Below, piece by piece: positions 1-9,400 of a stretch of 64,000 nt of DNA. Source of the stretch: Ichthyophis bannanicus (taxonomy: Eukaryota; Chordata; Amphibia; Gymnophiona; Ichthyophiidae); contig CM066048.1 of assembly GCA_033557465.1 (NCBI GenBank), forward strand, positions 13,678,305 through 13,742,304, in the 5' to 3' direction. Within the stretch, counting starts at the first letter, position 1; each line of letters opens with the position of its first letter. A program made the translations under genes and the position numbers. The notes beneath the pieces are model-generated. The model searched no databases. It saw only the letters and a program-made list of their open reading frames with translations, and was not told the DNA's origin.

Positions 1-180
1 TGGGGCACCACCTGAAGGTAAGCAGCAATATTCAAGGAGGAAATGCTAGTCTCTCTTCTTAAAAGATACAGAACATAAGAAACACCATACTGGGTCATAT
101 CAAGGGTGCATCGAGTAGAGTATCCTATTTCCAACAGTGGCCAATCCAGGTCACAAGTACCTGGCAGGTTCCTAAAAGGG

Positions 181-483
181 ACCCAGTACAAACTGTGGAT
201 AGCAAAGGAAGAATTTATTTTATTGATTGATTCCAGCCATTGGCCCAACACAGGCTATTGGGGCTATTATGGCTAAAAAAAATATAAAAAGTTAATAAAT
301 GAAAAACAATAATACATTGATTAAGATCACATGCCATAATAGCCCCTGAGGAAGGCATAACGAAACATGGCCTGTGTTGGGCCAATGGCTGGAATTAATC
401 AATAAAATAAATTCTTCCTTTGCTATCCACGGTTTGTACTGGGTTGGTTTGTTGCACGTGGATTGTGCTTTTTTGTTGGACAA
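181..483 (+). mobile_element. Inverted-repeat non-autonomous element flanked by a 14-bp direct repeat
   Basis: The 14-bp sequence ggttcctaaaaggg occurs at 167-180 and again at 484-497, so the stretch between is an insertion with target-site duplication. Inside, 181-277 is a near reverse complement of about 330-445. Both arms contain the 'cctgtgttgggccaatggctgg' region and the 'ttcctttgctatcca' region. The left arm lacks the roughly 24-bp ribozyme-like core present in the right arm. No ORF is credible. The long target duplication plus inverted partial copy fits a retroposed element, possibly a Penelope-like relic. That assignment is inference. Confidence 0.7.
333..389 (+). ncRNA. Hammerhead-ribozyme-like motif (type I), probably decayed
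   Basis: CTGAGGA at 346-352 matches the hammerhead core CUGANGA, and GAAA at 362-365 matches the second core. Stem I can form from GCCC (342-345) with GGGC (379-382), and beyond a small internal loop from GCCAT (333-337) with ATGGC (385-389). A 3-bp stem III forms from ACA (365-367) with TGT (375-377), followed by T378 as the base before the cleavage point, giving a GUU triplet. The weak point is stem II (353-361), which has no good pairing, so activity is doubtful. Minimal hammerheads of this layout are known in Penelope-like elements. Confidence 0.45.
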
Positions 484-945
484 GGTTCCTAAAAGGGTAC
501 ATGGATTCCTCATTGCTTATCCCTGAAGTAAGCAGTGGATTTCCCTAGTCCTCTATAATAATAGTTTGTGGACTTTTCCTCCAGGAACTTGTCCAAACCT
601 CTTTTAAACCCAGCTACACTAATTGCTTTTCCTACATCCTCCAGTAATGAATTCCAGAGTTTGATTACACTTTGAGTGAAAAAATATTTTCTTTGATTTG
701 TCTTAAATGTGCTACATTGGAGCTTCATTGCATGTCCCCTAGTCTTGATGGTGTAAACAATCGATCTACGTTTACCCGTTTCACTCCATTCATTAATTTA
801 TAGACCTCTATCATATCTCTCCTCAGGTGTCTCTTTTCCAGGTTGAAGAGCCCTAACCTTTTTAGCCTCTCTTCATAGGAGTATCCTTCCATCCCCTTTA
901 CCATTTTGGTGGCTCTTCTCTGTACTTTTTCTAATAATGCTATAT

Positions 946-1283
946 CCCTGACCTGACCAAATCCCTGACCTGACCAAATTCAGGAAAACACTAAAACACT
1001 ACCTCTTCCTCAAGTGCTACCCAGAAGATGGCTAAACAACCCCCTCACCCACAACAATCCCTCACAGACACATGTAACCACCATCAATGTATCATATACA
1101 CATGCAAATACTTTCTGTTAGCCTTTCTGATGTAAATAGTTAACATTGTTATCCAAGTTATTATACCTGTTCTATGTAATTACGGTGTAACCCCCACTGT
1201 AAACTCTCCTTGTTTCATGTAAACCGCGCTGATATCAAAGAGCGCGGTATATAAGAAAAATAAATAAATAAATAAAAATAAAA
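946..1283 (+). mobile_element. L2 LINE 3' end
   Basis: Plus-strand L2 tail. It starts after a tandem 16-bp repeat (ccctgacctgaccaaat), codes a short decayed C-terminal stretch ([10 protein letters not shown]), and ends in the characteristic 'gcggtatataagaaaaataaataaataaat'. It is inserted in the CR1 remnant: CR1 sequence resumes at about 1284 with the continuation of the same ORF2 region. Confidence 0.8.
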
Positions 1284-2590
1284 TCCTTTTAAGATACAGT
1301 GACCAGAATTGCACACAATATTCAAGGTGCGATCTCACCATGGAGCAAATTTTATGTTTTGCTTCCTCTTTGATCCTTAATCCTTATGTAGAAGCCCTTA
1401 TGCGTAAGGCAAAGAATCTTAAAGTGTTTAGGAAACCTTATGGGCAACCAGTGGCATATTGAAAAATAACAGAGTCATATGCGGGGTCATATGAAGTGCA
1501 AGCAGGGTTCAGGAAAGGGCGAGGAACGAGAGACATCATTGCGGATGTGAGATGGATCCTTGAAAAGACTAAAGAATACCAAAAGGATAACTATTTGTGC
1601 TTTATCGACTATAGCAAGGCTTTTGACTGTGTAAAGCATGTGAAACTCTGGGCCACATTAAGAAGCATGGGTATACCAGAACACCTGATCGTACTCTTGC
1701 ACAATCTGTACATTGATCAAGAAGCAACAGTTCGAATAGAACAAGGAGAAACAGAATGGTTTAAAATAAGCAAAGGTGTAAGACAAGGCTGCATACTTTC
1801 CCCCTACCTGTTTAATTTATATGCAGAACAAATCATCAGAGAAGCAGGATTGTATGAAGACAACAGAGGTGTTAAGATTGGTGGAAGACTCATCAACAAC
1901 CTTCGCTATGCTGATGATACCACATTACTGGCTGAAAGTGAAGATGATCTGAAACATTTGCTTCTCACAATCAAAGAACATAGTCTCAAAATGGGCCTGC
2001 ACCTTAATGTAAAGAAGACAAAGATCATGACAACTGGCATAATCAACAGGTTCATCGTTGAAGGAGAAGAAATTGAAATCGTGAACAACTTTAACTTACT
2101 TGGATCAACTATCAATAAAGAAGCAACAAGCAGTCAAGAAATCAGACGACGCATTGCTCTTGGCAGAATGGCTATGAAAGACCTAGATAAGATTCTCAAG
2201 AGCAGAGATGTCTCTCTCCATACAAAGATTCTACTTGTTCAAGCCATGGTATTTTCAATAACATCATATGGATGTGAAAGCTGAACAGTGAAAAAGACAG
2301 ACAAGAAGAAAATTGATGCCTTTGAATTATGGTGCTGGCGGCGAATACTGTGTATACCATGGACTGCCCGAAGAACAAACCAGTCGGTACTAGAGGAGAT
2401 CAAGCCTAAGCTTTCTTTAGAAGCTCAGATGACAAGACTTCGACTTTCATACTTTGGACACATCATGCGTAGAGAGAGATCATTAGAGAAAGACATCATG
2501 CTTGGCAAGATAGAAGGTCAACGCAAAAGAGGAAGGCCAGCAATGAGATGGATCGATACAATAACAGCAGCTATGGGTACCAGTCTGTCA

Positions 2591-5420
2591 CAGGTACACT
2601 AAAAAATTTGTTTTTTAAACTGCCTCTAATGTTTCGATTGATTTTTACGTTTTTTGGTGCGCTGAATCCAAATCTGGTAACCAATTTGCTCCATCACATA
2701 CAGATTTTTTGCTACATTGGGTTAGCAGTTTGAGGTGAACGTTTCAGATTGAGTGCGATCGAGATAAGTTTCTTGGATGAATTCTTTATACTAATTGTTT
2801 AGTAGTTATTCAAATAAGAATAAAGAAAATTGTAACAAGGCAGCACATAAGAATAGAGTAATGTCAACAAAACACACTGTGATGGTAGCAAAATTGTCTG
2901 CACTTAAAACAGTCACATACATGTGCACAAACATTGAGCATATAAGAGCGAGGTTAGACACAAAGCAAAGCAAAGAAATGTGCAAAAAATGTTGTACAGG
3001 TATGTATGTAAGAATAGAAAACGCAAACCGCACCATTGCAATCCATGAAGACAAACACCCGATGGTGTGAAAATAAATGTCTAATAAATGAGATCCGACA
3101 CTGTGGTAATAACTAGCAAATTTTTATTTCAAAGTTTAGTAAAAACACAATATTTGTCAACACAGTTTAGATTTTAAAGTCATTCTTGGGTCAATCAATC
3201 TCCTGGTGGGCCCGTTTCTTCTTCCCCCGAATGCTTCTCTTGGTGCGCTGCTTGGCGTATTTTTCATCTGGGGTTTCCCGCAGCAGCAACCAGCAGAAAT
3301 CAGCCATCATAGTGGTGTTCCATCTTCCTTGGTACCTTCTCTCTGCGTCCTTGATGTCCTGGTGAAACCTTTCACCTTGTTCTTCACTGTACGCCCCCAA
3401 GTTTTCGGGAAAGTAGTTCACATGGGAGTGCAAGAAATGGACTTTCAGGCTCATGTTACAGCCTTGTTCTTTGAAGGCATTGAGCATCCTGGCAACAATA
3501 TCCTTATAGTTCTCATCCCGCCTGTTCCCCAAGAATTTGAGAACAACATCCTTGAAGGAATCCCAGGCTTCTTTTTCCTTCTCAGACATCGTTTCAGCGA
3601 ATGCTCCATCTGAAATGAGTTTCCTTATATCAGGGCCAACAAACACTCCTTCCTTTAGCTTTGCTTCAGAAAGTCAGGGGAACTTTGAGCAAAGGTACCG
3701 AAAGCACTCACCATCTTTTGGAAGGGACTTGATGAATTGCTTAATGAGACCCAACTTAATGTGGAGAGGTGGTAATAGAATTTTATCACGAGGTACCAAG
3801 CTCTCATGAAGAACATTTTTCTCACCGGGTCTCAAATACTCCCGAATTGGCCAGTCTTTTTTCCCCCAGTGTAGGTCGCGGGCCCGGCTATCCCACAAGC
3901 AAAGGAAGCAGGGATATTTGGTGAAACCGGATTGCTGCCCTAATAGCATGGATAGAATTTTAAAGTCTCCACAAATCATCCACTTATGCTCATCATAACG
4001 AATCTTCTGAAGAATCAGGGCCAAATTCTCGTATTTTTCTTGGAGAATAACAGAGTGAGCAATAGGAACTGAAGCGAATGTGTTGCCATTATGAAAAAGA
4101 ACACCTTTTATGCTGTCTTTTGACGAATCAATGAACAGCCGCCATTCAGCAGGATCATACTTGAGTTTAAACTTTTCCATCACTCCGTATATATCGTTGC
4201 AAAATACCAAATCTTCCTCTTTGCTGAAATACTTCAAAAATTGTGTCTCGCGGTTGCGGTACCAATAAAAAGTTGTTCCTGGTGACAATAGATTTTTCTG
4301 TTTAAGCCGAGAACCTAGCAGTTGGGCAGCATCTTTTGGGAGTCCTAAATCCCGGACTAAATCATTCAATTCAGCTTGAGAGAAAAGTTCAGGTTTCGGA
4401 TCTGGTTCAGTTTCAAACTCGGAAGTACTGGACTCATCGGGAAAAGCCATCTGATGAGTCTCATCATGATCAGAAACCGTCCACACAAATATGATCCAAA
4501 GATTTTGGTGGTTCAGGCACAGGTACTTCGTTGCTATGAGGCATAGGCCTAATTGCTGAGGGAAGGTTGGGGTAACTTATTACGTTCTTATTTTTTAAGT
4601 TGTATCCCTTCACAATGCAAGAGCAAAAATAGCAGTCACTGCTGTGGTCTCTTTGTTCACGCCACATCATAGGTATTCCGAAACGAAATGCTTGTTTTTT
4701 ACCTTTCATCCATAAGCATAGATCTTCCTCACATGTCTTGCACACTTTGTGAGGAGCCCACGGTTTGTCTTGATCGCCTAACTTCAAACCGAAATAGGCG
4801 AAATATACTTTTTAATAAATGCAGAAATGTTCCTCTGCCGCTTTTTCACGGTATATTCCCCACAAATAAAACAAAAACTGTCCGGAGAGTTGACGCAACC
4901 TCTGGCTCTGTGAGCCATCACAAATACACAACACTGCAAACTACCACTGTAGCGAACCACTTCGGGATAAAGCTGGATTACGACTGAGCAAACAAAAGGT
5001 AATAATGAACTTGCAAGAAAGTGAAATTTGACAGGAACATTCATGTCGCAACCACCGTGTTTGAGCGAGCGAACGAGGCGAGGCGAACAGGAAAGAACAT
5101 GCGCCAGCGCGAGTACTGGATTTAGCCCCCCGCCTCCCAATTGTCCTGTTAATGTATAAAATGAATACAAAACACTCTAAAATATCATGAGGGAGTGTTT
5201 CTAGTTAGTTAACCATTACAACCTCTATTTTGGGCCAAGAAAATAAACTGCAGTCGGCTAAAAAGAAATTATGTGAACTTTCCTTATATGGGTAAGAAAT
5301 CTAATTTTGCAAGAAAACGTGACGTGATGGAACATTTTGGCTATTTTTCCTGGATTCAGCACCCCAAAATCTATAGGAATCAGTTGCAAAACTGGAGGCA
5401 GTTTTTTGGTACTGTACCTG
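2591..5420 (-). mobile_element. DNA transposon with ~120-bp TIRs and 5-bp target duplication, superfamily not assigned
   Basis: The left end from 2591 (caggtac...) aligns with the reverse complement of the right end to 5420 over about 120 bp at roughly 70 percent identity, including shared blocks 'gctgaatcca' and 'ccatcac'. The flanks TGTCA (2586-2590) and TGTAA (5421-5425) look like a 5-bp target duplication with one mutation, and excising one copy restores the RTE frame exactly. Inside lies one minus-strand transposase-like gene. About 2716-3190 is A/T-rich and I see no gene in it; a 91-codon open frame at 2795-3070 is probably chance. Confidence 0.75.
3191..4918 (-). pseudogene. Transposase-like protein of a widespread uncharacterised family, broken by two frameshifts and a stop
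   Basis: The start is likely the Met at 4918 (MAHRARGC...). In order: a Cys-rich N-terminus (SFCFICGE, then C-x2-C and DCYFC in two further zinc-binding-like clusters), an acidic linker, a core with FIDSSKDSIKGV, ICGDFK and a YPCFLCLWDSR cluster, and a C-terminus with HFLHSHVNYFPENLG and GERFHQDI. Frame changes near 4800 and 4480 and a TGA at 3674-3676 split it into four open segments. I recognise the family as one found in many animal genomes as an uncharacterised protein. Asp-containing motifs suggest an RNase H-like transposase, but the catalytic triad is not identified. About 570 codons in all. Confidence 0.65.
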
Positions 5421-5474
5421 TGTAATGAGCCGCCTGACTGAAGACCGAACACAATTTAGGATAGCTATCTAGAG

Positions 5475-7914
5475 CATAGGTGTCAAACTCTGGCCCGCGG
5501 GCCAAATTTGGCCCGTAGTGTAATTATATTTGGCCCGCGAGGCTATACCAAATGACTACTAGAGCTAGCCCGCCGGTATTATACAGCGCATTCATTCATC
5601 GCTAATACTACAAATCCCATAATGCCTTGCTGTTGTTTTGGCGCGTCAATCAGGACAGGTCCCAGAAACGCCCTCTCCTGTGTGACAGAAGTCATAGCGA
5701 TCTCAAGCTACAACTGTCACTGTGGAACCCCTTCCCAAAAATGGCAAAAAGAAAGGCAGACAACAGGAACTTTCTGGACAGGTGGGAGACAGAATATTTG
5801 TTTACATATGTAAAAGACAGACCTGTTTGTCTGATTTGTGGAGTCAACGTGGCTATAACTAAGGAGTATAACATTCGACGACACTATGAAACAAAACACC
5901 ATGACAAGTACAAGGACCTGGACATGACTCAAATGAGCCAGAAAGTGGAGGAGATGAAAAGAAGTTTGGTTTCACAACAGAATATGTTCAAAAAAGCCAC
6001 ATCACAAAGTGAGGCTGCTGTAAAGGCTAGTTATATTGTGGCAGCAGAGATCGCAAAATCAGCCCGGCCCTTTAATGAGGGAGAGTTTGTGAAAAAGTGC
6101 ATGTTGAAAGTTTGTGACATCGTGTGCCCAGAGAAAAAGCAAGCCTTTTCAAACGTGAGCCTGAGCAGAAACACAGTAGCTGATCGCACATGTGATCTTG
6201 CCACCAATCTGTATGACCAGCTTTTGGAAAAGGGAAAAGATTTTGTTGCATTCTCCCTTGCTGTGGATGAGAGCAGCGACGCATCTGATACTGCTCAGCT
6301 GTCAGTCTTCATCCGTGGAGTGGACTCAAATATGTGTGTTACGGAGGAGCTATTGGGATTCAAATCAATGCATGGCACAACCACAGGAAAGGAATTTTTT
6401 GAGGAGGTTTCCAAATGCGTAACTGAAATAAAGCTGCCGTGGGATAAACTCGTGGGATTAACGACAGATGGTGCGCCAGCGATGTGCGGTAAAACAAGTG
6501 GACTGGTGGGCAGGGTCCGGGAGAAGATGCAGGAAGAGAACTGTGCAGGTGAACTAACTGTTTATCACTGCATCATACATCAGGAATCATTGTGTGGCAA
6601 AGCCCTAAAGATGGAACATGTTATGACCACAGTAACACAAGTAGTTAACTTTATAAGAGCCAAAGGTCTGAATCACCGCCAGTTTAAGTCTTTTCTGGAG
6701 GAGTGTGGTTCGGAATACGCAGACGTGCCGTATCACACAGAGGTGAGATGGTTAAGCCGAGGAAAAGTACTGAATAGATGTTTTGAGCTGCATGAGGAAA
6801 TATGTCAGTTTCTGGAAAGCAAAGGGAAGGACACAGCAGAGCTTCGGGAGAAAATGTTTCTGTGTGAGCTGGCCTTTCTGTGTGACATCTCGAGCCATCT
6901 CGATGCGCTGAACCTGCAGCTTCAGGGGCGGGGGCGCATCATCACAGACATGTACGCTGCAGTGAGGGCTTTTAAAACTAAACTGTGCCTGTGGGAGAAT
7001 CAGATGCTGCAAGGAAACCTTGGCCATTTTCCCTGCTGCCAAACCATGAAAACGCAGTTCTTTACCAACTTGTTCCCATGCGCACAGTTTGCTGAAAAAC
7101 TCAGTGTACTCGGCGCTGAGTTTAGCCGGCGATTTGCCGACTTTGATGTCCAGAAATGTAGGTTTGAACTGCTCAGTAATCCCTTTGCAGTTAATGTGGA
7201 AAACGCACCAACCAACCTCCAAATGGAGCTAATTGAACTCCAGTGTAATGACACGCTGAAGTCAAAGTATGATGCTGTGGGCGCCGCCCAGTTTCCACAG
7301 TTCATCCCTGACACAATGCCTCAGCTCCGCACCCAAGCTGCTCAGATGCTCTCCATGTTCGGCAGCACTTATCTATGTTAGCAACTTTTCTCCTCGATGA
7401 AGATGACCAAAACATCTCACAGGAGACGTCTGACTGATGAACACCTTCGCTCGATACTGAGGATTTCCTCAGCTCAAAGCCTGAGCCCAGACATTGATGA
7501 ACTATCATCCAAGAAGAGATGCCAGGTATCTGGCTTGGGCACATCAGATTAGATCAGTGTGCAGCAAACTGAGCAATAATTAACGTTTTCTTTATGCACT
7601 TTTTCTTGCTACTCCAAGACCTGGGCTTGAATGGTTGATTAATTTTATTATTGTTATTTTATTTTAAAAATTATTATTTATTATTATTTAAATCTTATTT
7701 AATAAATGAATGTCATTGATGTTTTTTTTTATTTGAAATTGGTTTTTGCATATCTGAACTATTAAGTTATAAATTGTATAGTAATAAGTGTTGCTTCATA
7801 TTCAATGTTAAAGCAAATCTTGTTTGGGTCCATATTAAAAGGTTCATTTGTTCAATGCTGGCCCGCGACTTTGTTCAAGTTTTACATTTTGGCCCACTGT
7901 GTATTTGAGCCCTT
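5475..7914 (+). mobile_element. hAT (Charlie-like) DNA transposon
   Basis: The left end (about 5475, cataggtgtcaaactctggcccg) is the common hAT terminus of this group, and 'ggcccgcg' repeats follow it. The right end carries the matching 'ttggcccactgtg...tttgagccc' near 7890-7914 with small changes, so the exact edge and the 8-bp target duplication are not clear. It encloses one transposase reading frame and an A/T-rich 3' region (7553-7860) without genes. It follows directly on the RTE remnant. Confidence 0.85.
5741..7552 (+). pseudogene. hAT transposase (GTF2IRD2/Charlie8-like), one nonsense codon at the expected catalytic Glu
   Basis: Start chosen at 5741 (MAKRKADN), the first Met before the BED-type zinc finger (CLICG...IRRHYETKHH). 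The catalytic domain follows: first Asp in AVDESSD (residue 176), second in TTDGAPAMCGK (residue 243), then CIIHQESLCGK and EVRWLSRG. The frame is open for 546 codons to TAG at 7379-7381, then continues open in the same frame to TAG at 7550-7552. The internal TAG sits immediately before QLFSS, where hAT proteins carry the conserved catalytic Glu, so a single G-to-T change would explain it. Related sequence was captured in the host gene GTF2IRD2. This copy sits in a TE cluster and is not obviously domesticated. Confidence 0.9.
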
Positions 7915-7949
7915 CCTCAGCCCTTCCTTGCTGACTTTTTCTGCGAGTT

Positions 7950-8391
7950 TCCCTTTCGCCCATCATCTATGTACTATCGTCAGACGTGCGCGTATTACTT
8001 ATGCTGTCAATCAAGGCTGGTCAGCAGGGGAACGCAGTGACATAACCGGAGATGACGTCACGAAAAGGGGCACGCCCCTCGAGTTCCCCGGCTGCTCCAT
8101 CTCTGGTCCCTCAGCTCCCCGCAGTTGTAATTGGCCATGCGTGGCTGTCCTGAAAAACCTCATGGAAGAAAGGCTTTTATTTTCTAAATTCTGCGAGCTC
8201 GCCTTGCGCTTGTACTTGCTGGTTTACCGGTTAGAGGCAGTGGGTGAGCGGGGCGACAGCGATTTCCGGTTAACCTTTAACCCCGGTTGTCATGGAGGGT
8301 GGAACGCCAGAGTCGTGGTCGCTATGGAGACGCATCAACAAGCGGGTTCCGGGCCGCCTGAGGCGAGGCTGCGGATCCGGGACTAGCCATG
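7950..8391 (+). promoter_or_regulatory. CpG-rich candidate host promoter and first exon
   Basis: The only CpG-rich stretch in the window that no TE explains. It holds a perfect CRE palindrome TGACGTCA (8053-8060), a reversed CCAAT box (attgg near 8134), and GC-rich sequence ending in CCATG|GTAAGAG, a good splice donor with GT at 8392. Two readings are possible: a mostly non-coding exon ending in an ATG (8389-8391), or a short coding exon from the ATG at 8292 (MEGGTPESWS...) running open through the donor. I do not recognise the peptide. Promoter activity is inference. Confidence 0.35.
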
Positions 8392-9400
8392 GTAAGAGGC
8401 CACAACACAACACAACACCACTAATCATAATAATCTGTGCACGAAGCCTCGGAGCCCTGCTTCCTGGGGCAGTTTCTCCAAATGGGTTCGTTGTGCGTGT
8501 AGCATGAAAGTCCTGAACCTCACGTCTAAGCCAGGGCATGTGAAGTTGCAGTTGCGATCCTGTTATAGTAGGAAACACTAATTATCCTGCCATTTCACTT
8601 TCCAGCCGGTTGGTTTCTAGGGAGTTTTTATTTACTTATAGTAGCCTCTATAAACCAGTTTGGATACCATTAACATGGAGCACATTTTATATATTGTTAC
8701 AGTGCTACTGGGGGGTGGGCCTGTGATTCGGGCGTGGGAAGGAGTGTTGATGGAGGGCTGTGTATTAGGGATAGGAGGGAATTGATGGGTGTGTTGGGGT
8801 GGGAAGGAATAGTCGGTGTAGGAAGGGGTTCTCTGGGAAATGTCTGTAAGGGCTGGAAAAGGTTTCTGTGTGCTAAAGCTGGGAAAGGAATGGTGGGGGT
8901 AGGTAGGATTTATCTGCAGAGGGCTGGCAGAAGCTGTCTTTTGAGGATAAAATGATGTTGGTGGGAGAGGGCTGCCTGTGGAGGGTGGGACTACAAATAC
9001 CATACTGCATTGCCTGCAAATTTAAAACTAGAACTGGCCAAAAAGTCTCACTCCTGAAACTGGGTGACTTGGCAACTCTGCATGCTTAAATCCCAACTAA
9101 GCTTTTGTAAATGCATTCCTTAATTTTTGCTAAATAAATCTACCTTTTTGTGTTCATATATTGTTATTGAAGTGATAAGAATTTTTTAATATAACTTCTA
9201 TTCAGTGAACATAATGTTGGTTCATTTGGGAAGATACTACAATCATATTATATAACAGGCTTTTTTGCTGTGAGGTCCAAAAATCAGCGGGAGTTCCTTT
9301 TGACACTAAAAGTGGCCCCTGACTCTGCTTCCAATACATACTCTCCCCATCTTCTCCAGAGGCTTGTTGCCGGTGCTACCTCTTACACTCAGTAAGCTTG
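8392..9400. other. Unassigned, intron-like sequence
   Basis: I find no gene or recognisable TE here. 8400-8420 has a short (acaac)n run. 8700-8990 is a G-rich, purine-biased stretch with many 'gggaagg/ggtgtg' words. 9100-9250 is A/T-rich. If the preceding segment is a real first exon, this would be intron 1. Confidence 0.4.

Larger units (their letters stand above)
68..1440 (-). mobile_element. CR1 LINE 3' remnant, in three pieces
   Basis: Minus-strand CR1 remnant in pieces at about 68-180 (3' UTR), 498-945 (ORF2 C-terminus) and 1284-1440 (upstream ORF2). The coding part at 728-510 (minus) ends in the same C-terminal block as the CR1 at 36955-47009 (a [23 protein letters not shown] motif), and the 3' UTR keeps the 'tgacccagtatgg...ttcttatgttct' end typical of that family. 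It is interrupted by an inverted-repeat element at 181-483 and by an L2 3' end at 946-1283. It is 5' truncated and not functional. Confidence 0.85.
1487..5474 (+). pseudogene. RTE (BovB-like) LINE ORF2, RT domain, split by a DNA transposon
   Basis: The reading frame at 1496-2588 encodes an RTE-clade reverse transcriptase. Visible blocks are QAGFRKGRGTRD, FIDYSKAFDCV, GVRQGCILSPYLFNLYAE, RYADDTTLLAES and the C-terminal FELWCWRRIL-PWTARRTNQS. The endonuclease half is missing (5' truncated). One in-frame TGA at 2282-2284 stands where the family has Trp. The frame runs to the DNA transposon at 2591; removing that element and one copy of its 5-bp target repeat lets the same frame continue at 5421-5474 (LTEDRTQFR block). 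It stops at the hAT insertion near 5475. Confidence 0.88.

Noticed and set aside
2795..3070. 91-codon open frame inside the DNA transposon
   Set aside because: No recognisable domain, comparable open frame on the opposite strand, in A-rich sequence between TIR and transposase. Probably chance.
5741..7552. Domesticated host GTF2IRD2-like gene
   Set aside because: No GTF2I repeats or introns, hAT ends on both sides, and a stop at the catalytic site. A transposon copy is the simpler call.
7805..8386. 193-codon open frame spanning the hAT right end
   Set aside because: It starts inside the transposon and crosses its edge; the open state comes from GC-rich sequence, and no recognisable domain is seen.
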